Shown here: positions 32,952 through 41,813 of the stretch, piece after piece
How positions within the stretch are numbered: position 1 is the first letter of the stretch
Layout of the letters: each line of letters opens with the position of its first letter
Source of the DNA: a virus
IMG/VR virus record: IMGVR_UViG_3300042261_000762
Coordinates: 40,108 to 104,107 of that record
Direction: 5' to 3' (one strand)
Length of the DNA: 64,000 nt
Notes under the pieces: generated by a model
Told to the model about the DNA's origin: nothing
The model's input: only the letters and a program-made list of their open reading frames with translations
Databases searched by the model: none
Position numbers and translations under genes: made by a program

Positions 32952-34084
32952 TTATCTTTAAATTCTTTTTTATCTACTGATTGATAAAACTTAGAAAAAT
33001 CGAAATATTTATCAAATACATTTCTAATTTCCTCATAAGTCAGAGTTGGTAATATTTTCTCTAAAGAGAACTTATCCATCTCTATAAATTTATATCCATT
33101 ATTATGTAATAAGATGTTTTCTTTTTCGTATTTATTTTGATAGTATTTCTTAGTTATTTCAAATCTTTCCCTTGTTAAATATTTATCTGGATTATCTAAT
33201 ATATTCTTTATTAATTCCTGAACTTTATCTACATTCTTATTTGAAGTTACAGTCTCAAATATAGCTATGGCAGAATTATTAGTTACTTCTCTATTATAAC
33301 AATGAACAAAATACACAAGCCCGTGCTTCTCTCTTATTTCTTGATAAAGAGGAGATTTCAATCCGCCACCTAACATTCTTGTTATGAATTGAAGATGTGG
33401 GAAATGATCATGTATAATTGGTGATAAGTTAATAATAGAAGATTTATCTTTATAACTATTTCCTTTTTCATATATGAAATCGTTATCTACATTAAGAACT
33501 AACTCTTTATCTTCATAGGTTCTATTATCAAATTCCACTTTAGAGAAGAATTCTTCTGTCTTTTTATCTGTGCTTTTTGATACGTCTACAATCATAGTTG
33601 GTTTTCTGTATTGTAGTTCAAAGAAATCCTGACAATCTTTTAATGTTAGACCTTCTAAATCTTCTAGTAATCCTATTGCTTCATAATAACCATATAATTT
33701 TCTAAAAAGATTTTGACCGTGAGCGTCTGATTGTTTATTGAAAGAATCTTTATATTCTTCTATAACAATTTTTTTCTCATTTTGAAATTGCTCTTCAGTG
33801 ATATTGAAATTCTGAAGATGTTCGAAGAATTTCTTTTTCCATCTTTTAACATTTTTATCCATTCCAGTCATATAAAATACAATCTCTTTGTCTGAAGTAT
33901 ATGCATTCCAATGTATAGCATCTCTTTCGAAATCTTCCATTAGACTATCTATTCCTTTACATACAAGGTGTTCCATTATGTGTGAAATACCATAGATTCC
34001 TTTATGTTCATTCATTGTGCTTCCATAATAAGCAATGTAAAACCCAGATAAGGGTGTTGGTGATTTGATTTTCTTATAATTCAT
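32948..34084 (-). CDS. M16-family zinc peptidase
   Basis: The inverted zinc motif HIMEHLVCKG (HxxEH) is near residue 34, and a downstream Glu lies in the conserved helix with IEEYKDS. GGGLKSPLYQEIREKHGLVY matches the R/Y-containing substrate motif of the family's second domain. At 378 aa it is a single-pair M16 with both half domains. M16 enzymes cleave small peptides; a role in processing the many small tagged proteins is possible but speculative. Confidence 0.85.
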   Translation of the reverse strand: MNYKKIKSPTPLSGFYIAYYGSTMNEHKGIYGISHIMEHLVCKGIDSLMEDFERDAIHWNAYTSDKEIVFYMTGMDKNVKRWKKKFFEHLQNFNITEEQFQNEKKIVIEEYKDSFNKQSDAHGQNLFRKLYGYYEAIGLLEDLEGLTLKDCQDFFELQYRKPTMIVDVSKSTDKKTEEFFSKVEFDNRTYEDKELVLNVDNDFIYEKGNSYKDKSSIINLSPIIHDHFPHLQFITRMLGGGLKSPLYQEIREKHGLVYFVHCYNREVTNNSAIAIFETVTSNKNVDKVQELIKNILDNPDKYLTRERFEITKKYYQNKYEKENILLHNNGYKFIEMDKFSLEKILPTLTYEEIRNVFDKYFDFSKFYQSVDKKEFKDK

Positions 34085-34088
34085 ATAT

Positions 34089-35081
34089 TTATTTATTTTT
34101 AATTTTTATTAACATATCTTTATCTATAACATTATAGATTGAATCATCATTTTTTAAATATTCTTGATAACAAGTGCCATTGAATCTATCTGACCATCTA
34201 TTACTTTTCATTGGTTTATAAATGTCAATTTGAGAATCTTGAACTTCTTGTCCTGATAATAGTTTCAAAAGAAGATTTTCTTTTTCGACTGACCATTTTA
34301 TTAATCCAGTTAACCATTTTTTTAACATACAATCTTCCATAAAATAAACTAACCAAGATGTCAAGTGTAAAGCATAAGTTGGATAATCTGTTGATGATAA
34401 AAATTTTCTAAACCAGCTTTCACTTTTTGCTTTTTCGGTTATTGCATATAATTTATATCCATTATTAGCATCAGATTTTTCATCATAAACCCAACCTTTA
34501 CCATCCCAATTATGCCACAATCCTGTATTTGGATCAACATCCATATACCATAGACTATCTCTATCTTTATAACCTAACATTTTATATAATAGTTTATTCC
34601 ATAAAATACCAGGCACGAATTCTATAAGTTCGAATATTCCAAATAGATTTGTCCACCATTTACTTTTTGATGTTGCCATTCTAATCCAAACCCATAAAGT
34701 AGGACCCATAAGAAATCTCTTACTCAATCTAAATCTTAAATGTCTTCCTATTTCTTTAAGTTCTTTTTCATCTCCATTAAATTTCAATGAAGCCAAAGCC
34801 ATTATAGTTTGATCACGGCTCATGTCATTTTCGCCATATCTAGGATAACATCTTGCCCCTTGATAATAATATTTACCATTAGGTTTTTCGACTTTTGTAA
34901 AACATGATAATATTCCTTCTTTAAGAATTTTATCTCCATAAGAAATATAAGACATTGATGTTCTGTGACAAGCGTCAGCTTCTCCTATATTTTTTGGATT
35001 TTCCCAACCCTCGGGAGTTTGAAACATCATTTTTTTATTAATGTCAAAAAATCTATATGTTTTTGATGTAGTATTAAACAT
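34089..35081 (-). CDS. Hypothetical protein, 330 aa
   Basis: A Trp-rich protein with MSRDQTIMALASLKF, reminiscent of alpha-helical toroid proteins, and a hydrophobic segment near residue 160. No catalytic motif identified. Confidence 0.58.
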   Translation of the reverse strand: MFNTTSKTYRFFDINKKMMFQTPEGWENPKNIGEADACHRTSMSYISYGDKILKEGILSCFTKVEKPNGKYYYQGARCYPRYGENDMSRDQTIMALASLKFNGDEKELKEIGRHLRFRLSKRFLMGPTLWVWIRMATSKSKWWTNLFGIFELIEFVPGILWNKLLYKMLGYKDRDSLWYMDVDPNTGLWHNWDGKGWVYDEKSDANNGYKLYAITEKAKSESWFRKFLSSTDYPTYALHLTSWLVYFMEDCMLKKWLTGLIKWSVEKENLLLKLLSGQEVQDSQIDIYKPMKSNRWSDRFNGTCYQEYLKNDDSIYNVIDKDMLIKIKNK

Positions 35082-35096
35082 AATTTTAATTATTTT

Positions 35097-35303
35097 TTAT
35101 GAACTAAAATGTTCATATACAGTTTTTAATGGCATCAAATAACAATTATCCACATCACCTTCACTGGATTCTATGATTATTACTTGAACGTCATTTTTGT
35201 CGTTTTTATTTGTGAAACTTCTAGTTTCAGCGTAATAATATTGGTCCTTCTTAAAAGGACCAATATCTTTTACGCATTTTATTTTAACTTCTGTTATATC
35301 CAT
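35097..35303 (-). CDS. Hypothetical protein, 68 aa
   Basis: A small protein starting MDITEVKIKCVKDIGPFKKD, probably an SH3-like barrel by its strand pattern. Overlaps guaC by ten bases. Confidence 0.55.
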   Translation of the reverse strand: MDITEVKIKCVKDIGPFKKDQYYYAETRSFTNKNDKNDVQVIIIESSEGDVDNCYLMPLKTVYEHFSS

Positions 35304-36238
35304 CTTACTGAGTGTAAATCTTCTAATTTTCTACCTCCACCATAACTTATACTTGATTGTAAACATTCAGTCAAATAATCAAGATATTCCAAAGTGGAAA
35401 CATTTTTTAGTTTATTTAATTTTACAGTGCCTTCTATTCTATTTAATTTTTTACCTTGTCTTGTAGAAGCACTCCCATAAAATTCTTTAAATTTAACATC
35501 ATCAATTTCAACAACTCTTCCAGGCGAATCTAAAAAAGCTGACATCATACCACCAACCATAACCACAGAAGCTCCAAGAACTATAGATTTAGCAATATCT
35601 GCGGGGGATTTAATTCCACCGTCAGCTATTATGTGTTTCTTTGTTACTTTAGAACAATCATGAACAACAGAAGCTTGTATATTTCTACTACCAAAACCTG
35701 TTGTTGGATAAGTAGTACAAGCACTTCCTGGTCCAACTCCTACTTTTATAGCGTCAGCTCCCCAATTATCTAGGTCGACAGTTGCTTCTATACTAGCAAC
35801 ATTTCCAGCTATAATAAAACTTTTAATATCAAGATCTTTTAAAAATTTGAGAATTTTTTTCATCTTCTTACAATGACCGTGAGCTATATCTATAGTTATA
35901 AAGTCTGGTACTAATTTTTCTTTAACTAATTCTCTCATAAGATCATAAGAATCTTCATTCACTCCAATTGAAATTGAAGTTGGTAGATTTTCTTTTTTCA
36001 TGTCCATGATGAATTTTTTATTATCAACTCCAAATCTATGCATTATATAAAAATATCCATTTCTAGCTAAAATCTTAGATAATTCTTCGTCTATTACACA
36101 TTCCATATTGGCAGGTATAACAGGATTTTTGAATCTAAAATCGCCGAATTGAATATTTGTATCACATTCGCTTCTACTATCAACAGTACTATATCTTGGA
36201 ATCAAATTTATATCATCGTAGTCAAATTTTCCTATCAT
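35294..36238 (-). CDS. guaC: GMP reductase
   Basis: The N-terminus FDYDDINLIP and PVIPANMECVIDEEL match the Bacillus-type GuaC. The Cys loop GVGPGSACTTYPTTGFG and ADGGIKSPADIAKS complete the IMPDH/GMPR barrel. The length (314 aa) with no CBS domains favours GMP reductase over IMP dehydrogenase. It converts GMP to IMP with NADPH, shifting purines toward A, fitting the AT-rich genome. Neighbours include thymidine kinase and a nucleotidase. Confidence 0.9.
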   Translation of the reverse strand: MIGKFDYDDINLIPRYSTVDSRSECDTNIQFGDFRFKNPVIPANMECVIDEELSKILARNGYFYIMHRFGVDNKKFIMDMKKENLPTSISIGVNEDSYDLMRELVKEKLVPDFITIDIAHGHCKKMKKILKFLKDLDIKSFIIAGNVASIEATVDLDNWGADAIKVGVGPGSACTTYPTTGFGSRNIQASVVHDCSKVTKKHIIADGGIKSPADIAKSIVLGASVVMVGGMMSAFLDSPGRVVEIDDVKFKEFYGSASTRQGKKLNRIEGTVKLNKLKNVSTLEYLDYLTECLQSSISYGGGRKLEDLHSVRWI

Positions 36239-36420
36239 AAGTCTAGTTTTAATTGATTGGGATTTTCGTTTAATTTTTCTTTATCTTCTATGAAATCTAA
36301 TATTTTTTTATAACTATCATTCGATCCTTCCATGTAAGGAGATGGAGAACAGCCGTTTATATAACAATATCTTTCATTGCTTTTAATTAATTGTAAAATA
36401 TAATTCTTTACATCTTTCAT
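36235..36420 (-). CDS. Hypothetical protein, 61 aa
   Basis: A short helical protein (LDFIEDKEKLNENPNQ) that overlaps guaC by four bases. Unrecognised. Confidence 0.5.
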   Translation of the reverse strand: MKDVKNYILQLIKSNERYCYINGCSPSPYMEGSNDSYKKILDFIEDKEKLNENPNQLKLDL

Positions 36421-36422
36421 AA

Positions 36423-37409
36423 TTAATTTTTTATTTTTTCGTTTAATTCTAATAATCGATTAAACATATTAATTCTGAATATATCAGATATTCTTTTTAT
36501 AAATTTATCATATTTGATATTATCAACATAATGTTGGAACATTCCAATGTCCAATTTGTCTTCTGGTATTCTTGACATTCTGTTCATATTTTTTTCAAGC
36601 CATTTGACAGAATCTAACTCTATATTCTTTTTTTGTGATGTTACTGTATCATATAAATGGGCGCTTTCAGCCATCTTAAATTTCTCATAAGACTCTTTTA
36701 ACTCTTCAACATATGATGTATGATAATATTCGCCGCCATCGGTATATGAAAAATATAAAATTTGAGAATCTTTCAAGAATCTTCTCAAATTATCATTATC
36801 TGGATGTTGAATCCATGTATTTTCATTTTCCGCTGGCTTTACTATCATCGTTATTGGATCTAAAGAAGAGATATCAATGATGTTTTTTTGTTTATCATCG
36901 TATATTACTTCATAAGCCAGATACCCGTCTATTAATAATACTTTAATTGTATGATAAAAGCTAATATCTTCAACATCTACAATTTTTCTTATTGGGTCAT
37001 ATTTCGGATGACTATAGAATCCTTTTATGCTATCCCATATATCATCTGTTACAATATCAATAAAATTTTTAATTTCGTCTTTTATTGATAATTGCCTTAA
37101 TGTTTTTCTTTTTTCTAAATAAGTTCTATCTCTATAATCGATTGAAGATTTTCTATTATAAGATTCTTCTATTATGGATATTTTTGTTTTGGATTGTAAA
37201 GCGTTAATTCTTTTATTTATAGTTTTACCTAATTTGTCTAGATATTTTTCTTCATCCCCATAATCTTTTACGACTGTTTGAGTGATGCCCACATCCCATC
37301 CGTTTTCTTTTAGATATTCATTTATTAAATAAATTATTGTCGATTTTCCGGTATTAGACCAACCTTTAACAACGATCGACAGTTCGTTGATTTCTTTCTC
37401 TTTTTTCAT
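36423..37409 (-). CDS. P-loop protein fused to a portal-like segment
   Basis: The first 45 residues carry a Walker A (KGWSNTGKSTIIYL) like that of small nucleotide kinases. From about residue 140, VLLIDGYLAYEVIYDD, SSLDPITMIVKP and later SQILYFSYTDGG and YVEELKESYEKFKMAESAHL follow the pattern of T4-like portal protein gp20 (YVDGRxFYH, ELRYIDPRKI, a YLHKAIKPxNQLRMxEDA helix). The length (328 aa) is well below a full portal. It looks like a chimera of an NTPase start and a portal core fragment; activity unknown. Confidence 0.55.
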   Translation of the reverse strand: MKKEKEINELSIVVKGWSNTGKSTIIYLINEYLKENGWDVGITQTVVKDYGDEEKYLDKLGKTINKRINALQSKTKISIIEESYNRKSSIDYRDRTYLEKRKTLRQLSIKDEIKNFIDIVTDDIWDSIKGFYSHPKYDPIRKIVDVEDISFYHTIKVLLIDGYLAYEVIYDDKQKNIIDISSLDPITMIVKPAENENTWIQHPDNDNLRRFLKDSQILYFSYTDGGEYYHTSYVEELKESYEKFKMAESAHLYDTVTSQKKNIELDSVKWLEKNMNRMSRIPEDKLDIGMFQHYVDNIKYDKFIKRISDIFRINMFNRLLELNEKIKN

Positions 37410-37465
37410 TTTGATTTGATTATTTTTTGATTTGTTTTGGTTTTCATTTTGTTTTGTTTTGTTTT

Positions 37466-38362
37466 TTATATTAAATCTGACTCATCAATTTCGTCATTAA
37501 TTCCACATTCTTTACATCTATCCCACAATAGTCCTCCGGGAATACCTATATCATTGGGAGTAAATTTTTCTCCTTTTTCGTTACACATTACCATTTCATT
37601 ATTTAATTCCCAATCTCCTTTTTCTATGAAATGACAATATCCAGATTCTTGATTGTGTTTACTCGGATTGTGATCGGAATATGGGCAAGGTTTCTCATCA
37701 TAACAATAAACACCACTAGGTATTATTGATGTGTCCTTATTTTTTACTTTTTTACTTATTTCTAATAATTCTTTGTAACATTTTCTACAAAGAGGAATGT
37801 AACTATCATTCCCTCCTATTTCCACTTGTTCTCCTTCTGTTACTATATCTTTAAAATGACCATATAAGAAATCTTTTTTCTTATATCTTATATTTAATAC
37901 TGCTTTCTTTTCACAATTATGACACAGGGTTTTTAATTCTTCTATTTGATCTGCTAAAGTTAACATATAAATAGAACCTTCAAATGGTTCTGTTTGGAAA
38001 TCACTTCTTAGTCCATAAACGATAACCGGAATATTTAATTTATCTACTATGTCAGCTAATTCGTAGATGTGATGTTTCTTAAAGAATTGAACTTCATCTA
38101 CTAAAATACAATCATAATTATAATTATTTCTTGGTTTGTGAGTTCTAACATATTCAAATATGTTCATTTCGTCTGTAATTCCAACAGCCGGTTTTTCCAA
38201 ACCAGTTCTTGATTTTACGATATTATCACCGTATCTATTGTCTTTGGCTGATGTTAGTATAAGAACATTTTTGTGGTGTTCTTCGTAGTTGTAACAAGTT
38301 TTTAATAAATCTAAACTTTTACCTGCTCCCATTGAGCTATATCTGAAAAATAATTTTGCCAT
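37466..38362 (-). CDS. tdk: Thymidine kinase with C-terminal extension
   Basis: Residues 1-195 are a type II thymidine kinase: P-loop SSMGAGKSLDLL, Walker B CILVDEVQFF, YGLRSDFQTEPF and a zinc site (CHNC ... CRKC). An about 95-residue extension adds CYDEKPCPYSDH and CKECG, possibly more zinc. It phosphorylates thymidine in salvage. It overlaps no neighbour and lies in the nucleotide-gene operon with guaC. Confidence 0.9.
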   Translation of the reverse strand: MAKLFFRYSSMGAGKSLDLLKTCYNYEEHHKNVLILTSAKDNRYGDNIVKSRTGLEKPAVGITDEMNIFEYVRTHKPRNNYNYDCILVDEVQFFKKHHIYELADIVDKLNIPVIVYGLRSDFQTEPFEGSIYMLTLADQIEELKTLCHNCEKKAVLNIRYKKKDFLYGHFKDIVTEGEQVEIGGNDSYIPLCRKCYKELLEISKKVKNKDTSIIPSGVYCYDEKPCPYSDHNPSKHNQESGYCHFIEKGDWELNNEMVMCNEKGEKFTPNDIGIPGGLLWDRCKECGINDEIDESDLI

Positions 38363-38364
38363 AT

Positions 38365-38946
38365 TTACATTCCTATCGTATTATAATGTTTTTCTGATGA
38401 TTCTTCCCACGATTTTGGAAATTCATAAAGTCCTAACATTATATCATCATATGCCATTCTCATTTGTTTAGCACATAAATCATAAGGAACTTTACCTACA
38501 CCAGTACCGAATCCACTCATAGTTACAGTCTTAATTCTTTCCTCTTCTTGTTTCAATAAGAGAAATACCGCTCTTGCGGCAAGATAAACATTTGGAGTTT
38601 TTTCTAAAATCATTGGAACTCTCATTGTTGGTGCTGATATACAAAAAGGTATATCTCTATTGTCAGTTTCCACTAATTCAGCCTGACCAACAAGTAATTC
38701 GCCGTTGTATTTTTCTTTTATTTGTTTTTGTAATTTTTCTTGAACTTGCCAGCCAATAACCATAGATATTGCTAAATCTAAACCACCATCCATATATCCA
38801 AAAGAATTAGCTGGAGATACTACGCAGTCTGTTGGTAGATCAAAAAAGTCACCATGATGAACTATAACATCTGGAATATCTTTGAAAAAATATTTCCAGA
38901 TATTACACATGGGTTTATTTCTATCAATTAATTGAATTTTTGTCAT
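38365..38946 (-). CDS. Macro-domain protein
   Basis: The macro-domain core is clear: a GDFFDLPTDCVVSPANSFGYMDGGLDLAI opening (N in PANS), and VTMSGFGTGVGKVPYDLCA at the second phosphate loop. It likely binds or hydrolyses ADP-ribose adducts. With the A1S_2505-type protein (30441) and the ART-like protein (39963) it hints at ADP-ribose signalling or counter-defence in infection. Confidence 0.85.
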   Translation of the reverse strand: MTKIQLIDRNKPMCNIWKYFFKDIPDVIVHHGDFFDLPTDCVVSPANSFGYMDGGLDLAISMVIGWQVQEKLQKQIKEKYNGELLVGQAELVETDNRDIPFCISAPTMRVPMILEKTPNVYLAARAVFLLLKQEEERIKTVTMSGFGTGVGKVPYDLCAKQMRMAYDDIMLGLYEFPKSWEESSEKHYNTIGM

Positions 38947-39236
38947 TTACTTAAATAATCCTCTATTTCTTTTTTGGATCTTTCTTCTTCCTCTATTTGA
39001 AATTTAGCTTCTAATTCTTTTTTCAAGTCTGAAGCTAAATTAAACATGTTCAAATATTCTTCTCTGGATATTTGTTCCGATATATGATCATAAGCTATTG
39101 AATAGTTAGATGCTAAGTTAAATACAGATATACATATATCTCCACTTATGGTGCATCCGCCACTAAACCAAATATGGTCTGGGTGTTTTATTGATTTCAA
39201 GCTTTTATGAAAAGCTTCTATTAGTTTATCTTTCAT
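38943..39236 (-). CDS. Hypothetical protein, 97 aa
   Basis: Begins with a helix and ends in a coiled-coil-like acidic helix (EEEERSKKEIEDYLSK). ATGA overlap with the macro-domain gene. Unrecognised. Confidence 0.55.
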   Translation of the reverse strand: MKDKLIEAFHKSLKSIKHPDHIWFSGGCTISGDICISVFNLASNYSIAYDHISEQISREEYLNMFNLASDLKKELEAKFQIEEEERSKKEIEDYLSK

Positions 39237-39568
39237 CTTTTTATATCCTCATAATTTTCTGGCGCATCAGGATAAAAATCCTTCAACATTTCCCATTTTT
39301 TCAATTCTTCAAAATCACCTTTTGTTAATTGATTCAATCTAAGAGCTTTAGCCCAAGTGAACATTATTCTCAATTGATCTTTAGTAAATCCCCCTACAGT
39401 TCTTTCGGGTTCCGAATCTACTTGATTTATAGAATTTATTTTTTTATCTAATAATTCTCTATAATTTTTTTCTTTTTTAATTTTAATAATATCTGATGTT
39501 ATTCCTAATTGTTCCTCTATGAAGAGCAATCTTTCTTCTAAATTCGATATTCTTTCAGCTAATGTCAT
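39233..39568 (-). CDS. Hypothetical coiled-coil protein, 111 aa
   Basis: A leucine-rich coiled coil at the N-terminus (ERISNLEERLLFIEEQLGI) and a C-terminal helical domain. Overlaps the next gene by four bases. Unrecognised. Confidence 0.55.
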   Translation of the reverse strand: MTLAERISNLEERLLFIEEQLGITSDIIKIKKEKNYRELLDKKINSINQVDSEPERTVGGFTKDQLRIMFTWAKALRLNQLTKGDFEELKKWEMLKDFYPDAPENYEDIKR

Positions 39569-39569
39569 A

Positions 39570-39857
39570 TTAATAATTTTCTATTTCTTTTAAGACTCTA
39601 TCTATTTGTCTTCCGATGTCTAAAGGCAACATCATATTGGTTCTACATTGTTCCAATAAATATTTCATTCTCATAGACACATCGAGAAGAGCGGCTATGT
39701 CTTTTTCCATATTTTTATCCATTTTTTGTTTATTAGATGATTCTACTTGTTCTCTTAATTTTTGATTTTCCAATCTGAGATATTCAAGTTCGTAATTTTT
39801 ATCTTCATTTCCCCAACCAGGCAAAGCCCAAGGATCTTTTTTCTTTCTAGTTGCCAT
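39570..39857 (-). CDS. Hypothetical coiled-coil protein
   Basis: I choose the ATG at 39857 (MATRKKKDPWALPGWGN) because the 19 codons before it look non-coding and AT-rich; a start at 39914 remains possible. A coiled coil follows (LEYLRLENQKLREQVESS). It is the first gene of the long minus-strand operon. Confidence 0.55.
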   Translation of the reverse strand: MATRKKKDPWALPGWGNEDKNYELEYLRLENQKLREQVESSNKQKMDKNMEKDIAALLDVSMRMKYLLEQCRTNMMLPLDIGRQIDRVLKEIENY

Positions 39858-39931
39858 TTTAGAACATTCTTTTTTTGTTATATAATTTTTTAACTGAAAG
39901 GTTTTATTTATCAAAAAAACAATTTTTTGAA

Positions 39932-39943
39932 TTTAATATATAA
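39932..39943 (+). promoter_or_regulatory. Candidate phage promoter
   Basis: TTTAATATATAA, 20 bases before the ATG at 39963, in the divergent region between two operons. Confidence 0.5.
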
Positions 39944-39962
39944 CAAAAAGAAAATATTAACC

Positions 39963-40412
39963 ATGAAAGTTAAAACATTATTAGATTTCATAAACGAACA
40001 ATCTGGTAGCGATTACGATAAAATTTTTTGGGATCCATCAGGACCATATGGCGTTGGTAAGGCAGATAAACCAATTTATAAAAAGCTCAGAGAGAGAATA
40101 ATTCCCGGATATGATGGTCCGATTGAAGAAGAGGATGAAGATCCATTCATGTCCGGCCTTAATCAAAAAAGAAATTACAACAAAATAGAGAATGATGCTG
40201 AAGTTTTATATCATTCTGTAGAACCAGAAAATCTTGAAGATGTTATGGAAGAAGGACTTCATGGTCAAATATATTTAACAAAAACTCCACAAGAAGCACG
40301 TAAACATCATCCTATAGTCCTAAAAATAAACGTTAAAGGTCGTAAATTAACAGTAAAAGATGAAGGTTTTGTAGTAAAAGATGTTCCTGTAGATCAAATA
40401 ACTGAATTATAA
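39963..40412 (+). CDS. CTS-like protein with ART/RNA 2'-phosphotransferase-like C-terminus
   Basis: I use the ATG at 39963, giving MKVKTLLDFINEQSGSD, one of the clearest CTS-like starts; a start 12 codons upstream would lie in the promoter. The C-terminal 70 residues (LYHSVEPENLEDVMEEGL, then GQIYLTKTPQEARKHH) follow the H-x(n)-GL-x-YLT layout of ART-fold proteins such as KptA/Tpt1. T4 also packages an ADP-ribosyltransferase (Alt), so a packaged ART-like enzyme would be a parallel. Fold assignment is tentative. Confidence 0.55.
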   Translation: MKVKTLLDFINEQSGSDYDKIFWDPSGPYGVGKADKPIYKKLRERIIPGYDGPIEEEDEDPFMSGLNQKRNYNKIENDAEVLYHSVEPENLEDVMEEGLHGQIYLTKTPQEARKHHPIVLKINVKGRKLTVKDEGFVVKDVPVDQITEL

Positions 40413-40429
40413 AAGAAATTATAAAAAAA

Positions 40430-40939
40430 ATGACGGATAAAGAACAAAAATTATTAAATTCATTATATCAATTTTATTCTACTGAAGAAAAAAAACCTGT
40501 TGCTGGAAATTTTGAATTCTCTGAAGGAGATAATGTTATTTATAACAACATGGGAGAAAGACATGCCGGAGAAGTTGGTGTTTATAAAGGTAGAAGACAA
40601 GAAGATGGTAAAATTAAAATAAAATACGCTAATGTTATTTTTTGGGCTAATCCAAAATATGTGGCTCCAGCCAATACAGTAAAAGATTTATCTAGATTAT
40701 ATAGAATATTAGATCAAATGGTACAAGATGGAGATCTATCAAGATCAGTTGTGGATAAATTTAAAAGAGAAGTAGAACAAAAAACTCAAAGGAAAAAATT
40801 AGATCCATATAACGAAGAATCTTGGGATGACGATGAACCTGAGCAAATTATAAAACCACCTAGACCAAATCCTCCTCAACAAAGAAGACAAACCGCTGAC
40901 CCATGCGCCAGAGGCGGATATACTAGAGGAGGTTGTTAA
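40430..40939 (+). CDS. Tagged hypothetical protein, 169 aa
   Basis: FSEGDNVIYNNMGERHAGEV looks like a KOW/Tudor-type barrel. DPYNEESWDD lies near residue 125, followed by a proline-rich tail (PPRPNPPQQRRQ) and a final CARGGYTRGGC. No CTS-like start. Confidence 0.62.
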   Translation: MTDKEQKLLNSLYQFYSTEEKKPVAGNFEFSEGDNVIYNNMGERHAGEVGVYKGRRQEDGKIKIKYANVIFWANPKYVAPANTVKDLSRLYRILDQMVQDGDLSRSVVDKFKREVEQKTQRKKLDPYNEESWDDDEPEQIIKPPRPNPPQQRRQTADPCARGGYTRGGC

Positions 40940-40940
40940 T

Positions 40941-41813
40941 ATGATATTATACGGAAAAGAAATAGAACCAAGACAATATTATTGTCAATTATTCGATTGC
41001 GATTTAGAGGCAGTAGAAAAACCTTATATGAACATTCAAGTTAAATTAAAAGGATGTAATGCTGATTGTTTGTTCTGTGAAAGTAAAGAACCAGGTAATT
41101 TTGACGAAGATAAATATTTTGAAAAATTGAAGAAAATATCCGAGCAAGTACCAATTTATAAATTGAACTTCACTGGAGGCGAGCCAACACTAAATTTCGA
41201 AAGACTTAAAAGATTAATAAAAGGATCAATTGAAATCATACCCGATGTTTATATCGCTATAAACACCAATGGATATAACTTCGAAAGATTATTTGAAGAA
41301 AATATACATGAATTAGTTGGTAATATTCAATTATCAAGACACCATTATAGCGATATGTTAAACGATAAAATTCTTGGAGTTAAATCTGTTTCTAAAGATA
41401 CAATAAAATCTATCGCTTCGAAATTAGAGAATAAAAGACTTCTCAATTTGTCTTGCAATCTTATAAAAAGTTGTATTGATAATGAAGAAGAAATAATAAG
41501 ATATTTAGAAGAAGCATCAGCAATTGATATAAGATGGGTTGGTTTTGTAACTCTTATACCATTAAATGATTTTTGTGTAGATCAAAAAATATTATTCGAA
41601 GACATGAAATTGGAATGTGATAGGTTTATATTAACAAAACATTGGAAATATGAAAATAAATGTCAGTGTTATGGTTATGTGTATATTCCAACAGACGGTG
41701 GAGACCCAATAAGAGTTTATAATAAGAGAACTGAGAAAGCAGATCTTAAGAACATATTAGTCTTTGATGGGGAAAATTTTAATATTGGATTCTCAAATGA
41801 TGCTTTACTTTAA
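40941..41813 (+). CDS. Radical SAM enzyme
   Basis: The cluster motif CNADCLFC (CxxxCxxC) is at residues about 39-46, the SAM-binding GGEPTL near 84, and a NTNGY strand follows; a further CQCYG lies near residue 236. The fold matches radical SAM proteins of the QueE/MoaA/activase type. I do not see enough to name the reaction. A CX3CX2C with a short upstream region is compatible with 7-carboxy-7-deazaguanine synthase-like or pyruvate formate-lyase activase-like enzymes. Confidence 0.75.
   Translation: MILYGKEIEPRQYYCQLFDCDLEAVEKPYMNIQVKLKGCNADCLFCESKEPGNFDEDKYFEKLKKISEQVPIYKLNFTGGEPTLNFERLKRLIKGSIEIIPDVYIAINTNGYNFERLFEENIHELVGNIQLSRHHYSDMLNDKILGVKSVSKDTIKSIASKLENKRLLNLSCNLIKSCIDNEEEIIRYLEEASAIDIRWVGFVTLIPLNDFCVDQKILFEDMKLECDRFILTKHWKYENKCQCYGYVYIPTDGGDPIRVYNKRTEKADLKNILVFDGENFNIGFSNDALL

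Noticed and set aside
40941-41813. Naming the radical SAM protein queE
   Set aside because: The CxxxCxxC and GGEPTL motifs are shared by several radical SAM families, and no queC/D/F neighbours are in the window.
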